Shown: positions 41,980-48,387 of the stretch, in pieces
Layout of the letters: each line of letters opens with the position of its first letter
How positions within the stretch are numbered: the stretch's first letter is position 1
From: an uncultured Sphingomonas sp.
GTDB lineage: Bacteria > Pseudomonadota > Alphaproteobacteria > Sphingomonadales > Sphingomonadaceae
Direction of reading: 5' to 3'
Length of the DNA: 48,387 nucleotides
Assembly: GCA_913775975.1 (NCBI GenBank)
Contig: CAJYLQ010000046.1
Coordinates: 1 to 48,387 of the forward strand
Translations under genes and position numbers: made by a program
Notes under the pieces: model-generated
Told to the model about the DNA's origin: nothing
Database searches by the model: none
What the model saw: the letters and a program-made list of their open reading frames with translations, nothing else

Positions 41980-43985
41980 GCGTCATGCTCCGGCGAGAGG
42001 CGCCAGATCCGATAGGGCTGATCGGGGGCGATGCGGATGGTCTGCTCTTTGCCGTACCAGCGGAAGCGATAGCCCTCCGCCAGATCCTCGACGGCGATGT
42101 CGCCGGTATCGGGCAGGCCGAATTCCCATAAAGGCACCTCGAAGGCGCATTCATGGGCGTTGTGCGGGTCCAGATTGACCATGACGCAGATCATCCCGGC
42201 CCCGCCGTCCGGGTCGGGGCGGCCGTACCAGATGATGTTGTCATCATGCGCCACGAAGAACTTCGTGTTCAAGTGTGTCTGCAGCGCCGGATACTGGCGG
42301 CGGATGCGGTTGAGCATCGCGATATCGAGGATGATATTGCCCGGCGCGTTCCAGTCGCGCGGCTTCACGATATATTTCTCGCTATCGTTATACTCTTCCT
42401 TGCCGGGGATCGGCTCCGCCTCGCACAGTTCGAAGCCCGAATAGACGCCGAACAGACCCGACAGCGTCGCCGCCAATATGGCGCGGATGCGAAATCCCGG
42501 CCGGCCCGAGGTCTGGAGATAGATCGGGTTGATATCCGGCGTGTTGACGAAGAAATGCGGGCGATAGAAGTCCTTCGGCGCGGTCGTCGTCAGCTCCGTG
42601 ATGTATTCGGTCAGCTCCGCCTTGGTGTCGCGCCAGGTGAAATAGGTATAGGACTGGCTGAACCCCGCCTTGGCGAGGCGATACATCATCGTCGGCCGGG
42701 TGAAGGCTTCGGCCAGGAAGATCACGTCGGGATGCGCGGCGCGAACGTCCGCGATCATCCATTCCCAGAAGGGCAGCGGCTTGGTGTGGGGATTGTCGAC
42801 GCGGAACGTCTTCACGCCATGCTCGACCCATAGCAGGATGACGTCGCGCAGCGCGATCCACAGGCCGGGGATCGCGTCGGGCCCGTAGAAATCGACGTTG
42901 ACGATATCCTGATACTTCTTCGGCGGGTTCTCCGCATATTTCATCGAGCCATCGGGCCGCCACGCGAACCAGCCGGGATGGTCCTTCAGCCAGGGATGGT
43001 CCGGCGAGCACTGGATCGCGAAGTCGAGCGCGATTTCCAGCCCGTGCCCGCGCGCCGCCTCGACCAGCCGGCCGAAGCTCTCGAAACCGCCCAGGTCGGG
43101 ATGGACGGCATCATGCCCGCCCTCCGCCGCGCCGATCGCGTAGGGGCTGCCGGGATCGCCCTCGCCCGCAGTCAGTGTGTTGTTCGGACCCTTCCGGTTG
43201 GTCCGGCCGATCGGGTGGATCGGCGGAAAATAGAGCGTGTCGAACCCCATGTCGCGGATCTGCGGCAGGCGGCCGATGACGTCGTCGAACGTGCCGTGGC
43301 GGCTGGCGTCGGTCGTGATCGAGCGCGGGAACAGTTCGTACCAGCTGGAAAAGCGCGCGGCGATCCGCTCCGCATCCAGCAGCTGCCGGCGCGAGCGCAG
43401 CGCGAAGGGCCGCGCGTCCGCCTCCGCCATCAGCGCGGCGAGGCCATCGTCAAGCAGCATCGACGGCTCGGCGTCCTTCAACCGCGCCGCCCAGACGGCC
43501 AGCTGCTCGGCAAGCCGGCCGGCACTCCGCGCGGCCGCGTCCGCGACGAAGCCCCTGCCCTCCATCGCATCCACGTCCTGCGCGACGCCGGCATCCAGCT
43601 TCTTGGCGAAATCGCGCCGGAACCCGCCCCAGATATCCAGCCAGCCCTCGACGCAGAACTCGTGCCGCCCCAGGCGTTCCAGCGTCAGCTGCGCCGTCCA
43701 GCGATCGGTCGGCAATGCCGTCATCGGCACCCGCTGCCAGTCGTCGCTGTCGACCGGCCGCCACAACAGTTCGGCCGCCAGCTGCTCGTGCCCATCGGTG
43801 AAGACGGTCGCCTCCACCGTCACCGTCTCTCCCACCACGCGGCAGACGGGGAAGTCGCCGCCCGCGACGTGCGGCGTCACCTCCTCCACCACCAGCCGGG
43901 GCCATTGCCGCGCGGCGGTGGCGGCATCGACGGGCGACGCGGATCGGATCGCCGCGAGGGGCGCGGCGTTCGGGGCATCGGCCAT
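41976..43985 (-). CDS. glgE: Alpha-1,4-glucan:maltose-1-phosphate maltosyltransferase
   Basis: Extends alpha-1,4-glucans with maltosyl units from maltose-1-phosphate; 669 residues. An N-terminal beta domain and helical insert (dimer interface) precede the GH13_3 barrel. Motifs are YELFPRS, FPPIHPIGRTNRKG, FAIQCSPDHPWLK, the nucleophile Asp397 in KTFRVDNPHTKP and the acid/base Glu426 in FLAEAFTRP. These positions agree with Streptomyces GlgE (394 and 423). The C-terminal beta domain ends PYRIWRLSPEHDA. It lies 11 bases after the DUF2934 gene and overlaps treS. Confidence 0.96.
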   Translation of the reverse strand: MADAPNAAPLAAIRSASPVDAATAARQWPRLVVEEVTPHVAGGDFPVCRVVGETVTVEATVFTDGHEQLAAELLWRPVDSDDWQRVPMTALPTDRWTAQLTLERLGRHEFCVEGWLDIWGGFRRDFAKKLDAGVAQDVDAMEGRGFVADAAARSAGRLAEQLAVWAARLKDAEPSMLLDDGLAALMAEADARPFALRSRRQLLDAERIAARFSSWYELFPRSITTDASRHGTFDDVIGRLPQIRDMGFDTLYFPPIHPIGRTNRKGPNNTLTAGEGDPGSPYAIGAAEGGHDAVHPDLGGFESFGRLVEAARGHGLEIALDFAIQCSPDHPWLKDHPGWFAWRPDGSMKYAENPPKKYQDIVNVDFYGPDAIPGLWIALRDVILLWVEHGVKTFRVDNPHTKPLPFWEWMIADVRAAHPDVIFLAEAFTRPTMMYRLAKAGFSQSYTYFTWRDTKAELTEYITELTTTAPKDFYRPHFFVNTPDINPIYLQTSGRPGFRIRAILAATLSGLFGVYSGFELCEAEPIPGKEEYNDSEKYIVKPRDWNAPGNIILDIAMLNRIRRQYPALQTHLNTKFFVAHDDNIIWYGRPDPDGGAGMICVMVNLDPHNAHECAFEVPLWEFGLPDTGDIAVEDLAEGYRFRWYGKEQTIRIAPDQPYRIWRLSPEHDA

Positions 43986-43996
43986 GATCGGTTCCG

Positions 43997-44350
43997 TTAC
44001 TTGCCGGTCTTGGGAGAGGATTTGGGCTTGCGCGCCTTAACCGGCGGTTCCGACACCGGCGGCGCGACGGGGCCGTCCAGCGGCGTCTGATCCGCCGGCG
44101 CCTTCGCCCGCCGAACCGGCGGCTTCTTCACGGGTGGTGCGACCGGGCCATCCACCGGAGTCTGATCCGCTGGCGCGCCCTCGAAACTCGTCCCGTCGGG
44201 CGCAACGATCACGCCCGATCCGTAAAGTTCGCGCGACGCCTGATGCCAGTGGTCCTCGTGACGGCCATGCTCGCCGCCCTCCTTCTCCCACAGCTCATAG
44301 GCACGCTGGCGGATGGCGTGGTCACGATCGTCGGACGCGGCGGCGGACAT
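43997..44350 (-). CDS. DUF2934 protein with a tandem 25-residue repeat
   Basis: A 117-residue cytoplasmic protein. Residues 9-40 (HAIRQRAYELWEKEG, then HEDHWHQA) form the short DUF2934 domain, whose function is unknown. The C-terminal half is two adjacent 25-residue copies (61-85 and 86-110) of ADQTPxDGPVAPPV followed by a Pro/Lys/Arg-rich segment, and it ends in a Lys-rich tail. The start is set by GGGAGA before the ATG at 44350; a longer frame upstream has no ribosome binding site or family match. It heads the glgE-treS operon. Confidence 0.85.
   Translation of the reverse strand: MSAAASDDRDHAIRQRAYELWEKEGGEHGRHEDHWHQASRELYGSGVIVAPDGTSFEGAPADQTPVDGPVAPPVKKPPVRRAKAPADQTPLDGPVAPPVSEPPVKARKPKSSPKTGK
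44021..44170 (-). repeat. Tandem 75-base coding repeat in the DUF2934 gene
   Basis: Two adjacent 75-base units (44096-44170 and 44021-44095) encode the 25-residue repeats. The first 14 residues differ at one position only (Val versus Leu), while the last part has diverged, which points to an old duplication. Confidence 0.85.
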
Positions 44351-44413
44351 GCTGGCTTCTCCCCTCGGTGTCGATGTGCGGTGCAGCCCGTCGATATGGC
44401 AACCCCTTTGTCC

Positions 44414-44439
44414 AACGGACGACCCCGCCCTCCGGTTGC
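44414..44439 (-). promoter_or_regulatory. Possible EcfG-type (general stress) promoter of the DUF2934-glgE-treS operon
   Basis: On the minus strand: GCAAC (44439-44435), exactly 17 bases, CGTT (44417-44414), about 64 bases before the start codon. This matches eight of nine bases of the alphaproteobacterial EcfG consensus GGAAC-N16/17-CGTT. The motif is short, so chance is possible. Confidence 0.4.
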
Positions 44440-44588
44440 ATCGCTGGCGGCATCGGGTGGCGGGATCAGACAAAGACCAGACGGAAACCTGGATCAATTT
44501 AAGATTCCCGTTCCTTACGGTATTATGGAGCCGCTTTGGAGCGGTCGCGTCAGCTGGCCGCACGATCGGCGCGGATGGGAAACCGTGT

Positions 44589-45584
44589 ATGGATGAAGGG
44601 GGCAGCAGCGGGGTGCGCACGCGTTCGGCGATCGACGCGCTGTCGCCGGCCGCGCTGGCGGCGCTGCTCGACCACAGCCCCGATTGCGTCCTGCTGATCG
44701 CGCCTGACGGGTCGCTGCTCTACGCCAACGGCCGTGCGCTGCGGATGCTGGAGGTCGACCGGTTCGACCAGGTCGCCGGGCGAAAGTGGATGAGCCTGCT
44801 GCCGCCCGCCGCCGTGCAGAATATCCTCGATACGTGGCGCATCGCCGGCACCGAGGGGGCCAGCCGCTTCCGCACCTTCTACGCCACCGTCACTGGCCTG
44901 CCGCGCTGGTACGACGTGACCGTGACCCCCGTTACCGACTCGACCGGCGAGCCCGGCGGCTGGCTCAGCGTATCGCGGGACGTGACCGAAAATCAGGCAG
45001 CGCGACAGGCGCTGGAGATCAACTCGGCGGAGATCAAGCACCGGCTGAAGAACACCTATACGATGATCGCCAGCCTGCTGAACGCCTTCGCGCGCGGCAA
45101 TGCCGATCACGAGGCGTTCGCCCGGGCGATGACGGAGCGGCTGGCCGCGCTCAGCACCGCGCAGGCGCTGTTCCTGTCGAACGAGGCGCATTGCGAGATC
45201 GCGCGGCTGATCCCCGCGCTGGTCGCGCCCTTCGACACATCAGGCTGCCCGGTGGTGGTGGACGAGCAATGCGCGGTCATCGTCGATCAGGGGATCGCCG
45301 ATGCGATCGCGCTGGTGCTGGGCGAACTGTCGGTCAACTCCGCCAAGCATGGCGCGCTGAACCATGGCGGGGAGATCCATGTCGGCTCTCACGCCGCCAA
45401 CGGTCTGCTGCGCATCCGCTGGGCTGAGCGTACCGGCCGCGCGATCCGCCAGCGCGAACGGGACGGCGGCCAGGGCCTGAACCTGATGCAGCGCATCGTC
45501 TGCGCGCGGGGCGGCTCGATCGAGCTGGAATGGCAGGTCGACGGGCTGACCGTGACGATGATCTTCCCGCACGAAGGCGCCTGA
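44589..45584 (+). CDS. PAS-domain sensor histidine kinase (HWE/HisKA_2 type)
   Basis: A 331-residue soluble kinase. A PAS domain spans about 20-140 (LLDHSPDCVLLIAPDGSLLYANGRAL in part, SVSRDVTENQAA). The phosphoacceptor region EIKHRLKNTYTMIASLLN has His151 and the Arg-Leu-Lys-Asn pattern typical of HWE/HisKA_2 kinases. The ATPase part has the N box LGELSVNSAKHGAL and the G box GGQGLNLM. It has no membrane segment and no receiver domain, and no response regulator is adjacent. The start is ATG 44589; upstream in-frame codons lie in the promoter region of the divergent operon. Kinases of this type often feed the PhyR/EcfG stress pathway, which would suit the neighbouring trehalose/glucan genes, but this is inference. 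Confidence 0.88.
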   Translation: MDEGGSSGVRTRSAIDALSPAALAALLDHSPDCVLLIAPDGSLLYANGRALRMLEVDRFDQVAGRKWMSLLPPAAVQNILDTWRIAGTEGASRFRTFYATVTGLPRWYDVTVTPVTDSTGEPGGWLSVSRDVTENQAARQALEINSAEIKHRLKNTYTMIASLLNAFARGNADHEAFARAMTERLAALSTAQALFLSNEAHCEIARLIPALVAPFDTSGCPVVVDEQCAVIVDQGIADAIALVLGELSVNSAKHGALNHGGEIHVGSHAANGLLRIRWAERTGRAIRQRERDGGQGLNLMQRIVCARGGSIELEWQVDGLTVTMIFPHEGA

Positions 45585-45600
45585 GCCGCCCGGCCGGCGG

Positions 45601-46374
45601 TCAGATCCCGCCCTGCGTCACCTGCCGCCCCTCCGCCTCCAGCGCGGCGGTCAGCGCGGCGATGCAGGCGTTCACCTTGTCGGGGTCGGGACTGCGCACG
45701 ACGAAGTTCGCACCCGTCCGCCCCTCGCGAAAGAAGGGGTAGCTGCCGATCGCGACGCCCTCATGCGCCTTTTCGGTGGTGCGGAGCAGGTCCGCGACCT
45801 CGCTTTCCGCGACCCAGCAGCCGATCGTCTCCGACACCACCGGCCGACCACCGGGCAGCGTGCCGGTCAGCCGATCGAGCATCCCCGCCGTGATGTGCGG
45901 CACACCCGCCATGATGAAGACGTTGCCGATGCGGATGCCCGGCGCGCCCGACACGCGGTTCTCGATCAGCGACGCGCCCTCCGGCACCCGCGCCATCCGC
46001 CGCCGCGCATCGGTCAGCCCGCCGCGCGTCGCGTAATAGCCTTCCAGCGTCGCCAGCGCGTCGGGGTGGAAGGCGACCGGCACGCCCAGCGCCGCCGCGA
46101 TCGCGTCGACGGTGATGTCGTCATGCGTCGGCCCGATGCCGCCGGTCGTGAACAGATAGTCGTTGCGCGCGCGCAGCGTGTTCACCGCCTCGACGATCGC
46201 GTCCTCCCGGTCGGCGACGACGCGCACCTCCGCCAGCCGGATACCCTGCACGTTCAGCCAGGTGGCGAGCTGCGCGACGTTCCTGTCCTGCGTGCGACCC
46301 GACAGGATCTCGTCGCCGATGACGACCAGCGCCGCCGTCCAGATGCGTTCATCCTCTGCCATGTCGCCGTCCAT
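45601..46374 (-). CDS. CinA-type molybdopterin-binding-domain protein
   Basis: A 257-residue protein with the MoCF_biosynth (COG1058) domain of CinA: LVVIGDEILSGRTQDRN, YLFTTGGIGPTHDDITVDAIA (in part), FHPDALATLEGYY and FIMAGVPHI. It lacks the separate C-terminal nicotinamide-nucleotide amidase domain of full-length CinA, so it is the stand-alone version. Related proteins act as ADP-ribose pyrophosphatases; its substrate is not clear. The start is ATG 46374 or ATG 46362; neither has a strong ribosome binding site. It is divergent from map, with about 40 bases between the preferred starts. Confidence 0.9.
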   Translation of the reverse strand: MDGDMAEDERIWTAALVVIGDEILSGRTQDRNVAQLATWLNVQGIRLAEVRVVADREDAIVEAVNTLRARNDYLFTTGGIGPTHDDITVDAIAAALGVPVAFHPDALATLEGYYATRGGLTDARRRMARVPEGASLIENRVSGAPGIRIGNVFIMAGVPHITAGMLDRLTGTLPGGRPVVSETIGCWVAESEVADLLRTTEKAHEGVAIGSYPFFREGRTGANFVVRSPDPDKVNACIAALTAALEAEGRQVTQGGI

Positions 46375-46415
46375 AGCCTCGCAAAATGCCGTCCGTCACG
46401 CTATATGCCCCGATC

Positions 46416-47243
46416 ATGACCGAATATGTGACCGTAACGTCCGACGCGCCGATGGGGCGCAACGGGGCGATCAAACTTCACGGCCCCGACGCGTTCGCCG
46501 GGATGCACAAGGCGGGCCGCCTCGCGGCGGAGACGCTGGACATGCTTGTGCCCCATATGGTGCCCGGCGTGACGACGGCGGAAATCGACCGACTGATCTA
46601 CGATTTCGTGGCGGCGGGCGGCGGCGTGCCGGCGACCTTGGGCTATCGCGGCTATACCCATTCCACCTGCATCTCGATCAACCATGTCGTCTGCCACGGC
46701 ATCCCCAGCGAAAAGCCGCTGAAGGCCGGCGACATCGTCAATGTAGACGTGACGCCGATCGTCGATGGCTGGCATGGCGACACCAGCCGCATGTACCTGA
46801 TCGGCGACGTGCCGCTGAAGGCGCGACGGCTGGTCGAGGTGACGTACGAATGCCTGATGCTGGGCATCGAGCAGGCGAAGCCGGGCAACCGGATGGGCGA
46901 CGTCGCGCATGCGATCCAGTCCCATGCGGAGCGGCATCGCTATGGCGTGGTCCGCGATTTCTGCGGCCATGGCCTCGGCCGCCTGTTCCACGACGCGCCG
47001 GAGGTCGTGCATGTCGGCCGCCCCGGCACCGGGCCGGAGCTGCGGCCGGGCATGATCTTCACGATCGAACCGATGATCAACATCGGCCGCCCCGACGTAA
47101 AACTGCTCGACGACGGCTGGACGGCGGTGACGCGCGACCGCTCGCTGTCGGCGCAGTTCGAGCATTCGATCGGCATCACTGAAGAAGGCTGCGAAATCTT
47201 CACCCTCAGCCCGGCGGGCTATACCCAGCCGCCTTATATCTAA
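46416..47243 (+). CDS. map: Methionine aminopeptidase type I
   Basis: Removes the initiator Met from nascent proteins using two metal ions; 275 residues. Motifs are MHKAGRLAAETLDML, YRGYTHSTCISINHVVCHGIP (in part), the metal ligands in VNVDVTPIVDGWHGDTSRM, FCGHGLGRLFHDAPEVVH and FTIEPMI, then the C-terminal SAQFEHSIGITEEG. All five metal-binding residues appear present. The start MTEYVTV at 46416 is preferred over an ATG ten codons earlier because that extension is not conserved-looking. It is followed after four bases by the ABC1-type kinase gene. Confidence 0.95.
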   Translation: MTEYVTVTSDAPMGRNGAIKLHGPDAFAGMHKAGRLAAETLDMLVPHMVPGVTTAEIDRLIYDFVAAGGGVPATLGYRGYTHSTCISINHVVCHGIPSEKPLKAGDIVNVDVTPIVDGWHGDTSRMYLIGDVPLKARRLVEVTYECLMLGIEQAKPGNRMGDVAHAIQSHAERHRYGVVRDFCGHGLGRLFHDAPEVVHVGRPGTGPELRPGMIFTIEPMINIGRPDVKLLDDGWTAVTRDRSLSAQFEHSIGITEEGCEIFTLSPAGYTQPPYI

Positions 47244-47247
47244 AGCC

Positions 47248-48387
47248 ATGATGCTGGGCACGATCCGGGTTGCGGCACGTGACCGCGCCCGACTGGCCGA
47301 GGTGATCGCCACGGCCTCGCGCTTCGGGCTGGACGTGCTGTTGGCGCGGCTGGGGCTAGATCCGGCGCGGCGGGATCCGGATGCCCTGCCCTTCGACTTG
47401 CCCGCCCGCACCCGCCAGGCGATGGAGGCCCTCGGCCCGGTCTGGGTCAAGCTTGGCCAGATCCTGGCCACGCGAGCCGATCTGCTGGCGCCCGAATGGA
47501 TCGCCGAGCTCGAACAGCTCCATAGTGCCGCTCCGCGCCTGCCCTTCGCCGACCTGCGAGAACAGGTGGAAGCCGCGCTGGGCGAATCGCCCGAGAGCGC
47601 CTTCGCTCGGTTCGATTCCGAACCGCTGGCTGCCGCCTCGATCGCGCAGGTCCACCGCGCGGCGCTGGCGGATGGTACGGAAGTCGTCCTCAAGATTCGC
47701 CGCCCCGGCATCCGTGCGGTGATGGAGGCCGACCTCCGCCTGCTGACCCAGCTGGCCGTAATGGTCGAGGCGACCAATACCGAAGCTAGGCGCTACGGTG
47801 CAGTTCGGATGGTGCGCGAGCTTGGCCGCGACATCCTCGAAGAACTCGACTTCACCAACGAAGGCCGCAACGCCGACCGGCTGCGGGAGGATTTCGCCGG
47901 CGACCCGCGTGTCGTCGTCCCGGTGATCCACTGGGCCTATAGTTCCGAAACCTTGCTGGTCATGGATTTCGTCGCGGGGGTGCCGCCGCGCGATGCGGCC
48001 AAGCTACGCGAGGCGGGCATCGATCCCGCCGCCATCGCCTCGGCCGGGGCGGACATCGTGCTCGACATGACGCTGATCAACGGACGGTTCCATGGCGATC
48101 CGCATCCGGGCAACCTGCTCTGTCTTCCGGGCAACCGGATCGCGATGCTCGACCTGGGGCTGATCGGCCATGTGTCCCCGCGACGGCGCGAGGAGGTGAT
48201 CGCCTTCACCCAGTCGATCGCGAACAGCGACCCGAGCCTCCTTGCGGAAACGCTGAAGAACTGGTCGCAAACCGATGATATCGCGCCCGAACGCTTTCAG
48301 GCGGTGGCCGACCGGCTGGTCGCGCGGCATGGCGGCGGGCCGATCCGGATGGCGGCGATGCTCGGCGATATCTTCCCCATATTGCGC
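47248..48387 (+). CDS. ABC1/UbiB-family atypical kinase, 3' end outside the window
   Basis: An open frame of 380 codons runs to the right edge without a stop. It shows the ABC1 family features: VWVKLGQILATRADLL (KxGQ motif), the Ala-rich loop AAASIAQVHRA in place of a Gly-rich loop, Lys149 in VVLKIRRPG, EELDFTNEGRNADR, GRFHGDPHPGNLL and IAMLDLGLIG. Members act as atypical kinases/ATPases, classically in ubiquinone synthesis (UbiB) but also in lipid metabolism. The context (after map) is not the usual ubiE-ubiB cluster, so it may be a second, non-UbiB paralogue. ATG 47248 or the next codon 47251 is the start; it lies four bases after the map stop. Codon use is slightly less GC-biased than in the neighbours. 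Confidence 0.88.
   Translation, partial: MMLGTIRVAARDRARLAEVIATASRFGLDVLLARLGLDPARRDPDALPFDLPARTRQAMEALGPVWVKLGQILATRADLLAPEWIAELEQLHSAAPRLPFADLREQVEAALGESPESAFARFDSEPLAAASIAQVHRAALADGTEVVLKIRRPGIRAVMEADLRLLTQLAVMVEATNTEARRYGAVRMVRELGRDILEELDFTNEGRNADRLREDFAGDPRVVVPVIHWAYSSETLLVMDFVAGVPPRDAAKLREAGIDPAAIASAGADIVLDMTLINGRFHGDPHPGNLLCLPGNRIAMLDLGLIGHVSPRRREEVIAFTQSIANSDPSLLAETLKNWSQTDDIAPERFQAVADRLVARHGGGPIRMAAMLGDIFPILR

Noticed and set aside
44483..44512. GGAAA...CGTT on the plus strand as an EcfG promoter of the histidine kinase gene
   Set aside because: The spacing is 21 bases, outside the 16-17 expected.
1..48387. CRISPR array, prophage, integron or transposon
   Set aside because: No regularly spaced repeats, integrase, transposase, capsid or attachment-site duplication was seen. 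The tRNA-Lys gene has no integrase beside it.

Overview
The window is a GC-rich chromosomal segment of an alphaproteobacterium, almost certainly a member of the Sphingomonadaceae (Sphingomonas-like). The evidence is gene content and order (ribF-ileS-lspA followed by a lipoprotein gene, thyA-folA, rne next to a PEPxxWA-CTERM protein), the TonB-receptor/SapC/cupin/tryptophan-halogenase module typical of sphingomonads, caulobacters and xanthomonads, and small palindromic REP-like repeats of the type common in sphingomonads. There is no phage, integrase, transposase or CRISPR array.

Positions 1-12877 are mainly minus-strand housekeeping genes: a lipoprotein (partial), lspA, ileS, ribF, folA, thyA, a lipid-anchored SAM methyltransferase, prfB, a class A penicillin-binding protein, an N-acetylmuramoyl-L-alanine amidase and a PEP-CTERM secreted protein. 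Positions 13418-22446 hold rne and rpsD, a LysE-family exporter, a GT39-like membrane glycosyltransferase, the agmatine-to-putrescine pair aguA-aguB, folK, tRNA-Lys(TTT) and a small secreted protein.

Positions 22608-38638 form a glycan-utilisation locus of two divergent arms. The minus arm carries SapC, a cupin-like JmjC-type protein, a LacI-family regulator and an MFS sugar transporter. The plus arm carries a TonB-dependent receptor, a flavin-dependent tryptophan-halogenase-like protein, an SGNH acetylesterase, a GH3 glycosidase with a PA14 insert and a GH27 alpha-galactosidase with an NPCBM domain. I infer that an O-acetylated, galactosyl-decorated plant oligosaccharide enters through the receptor, is deacetylated and trimmed in the periplasm, and the sugar passes inward through the MFS carrier. 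LacI-type palindromes lie on the promoter-like sequences of the transporter and the receptor, near the regulator's own start, and inside the GH3 signal-peptide codons, which suggests one local regulon.

Positions 38734-44350 hold a DUF2934-glgE-treS/maltokinase operon (trehalose to maltose to maltose-1-phosphate to alpha-glucan) with a possible general-stress (EcfG-type) promoter. The window ends with a PAS/HWE-type histidine kinase, a CinA-type protein, methionine aminopeptidase and a truncated ABC1/UbiB-family kinase.

The most unusual features are an in-frame pair of inverted palindromic repeats translated as about 45 extra residues inside ileS, the putative LacI operators including one within a coding region, a receptor gene with an internal change of codon use, and a halogenase retaining its catalytic motifs in a carbohydrate locus. 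No wholly unknown multi-gene system is evident. The SapC/cupin/halogenase set is the least understood part.
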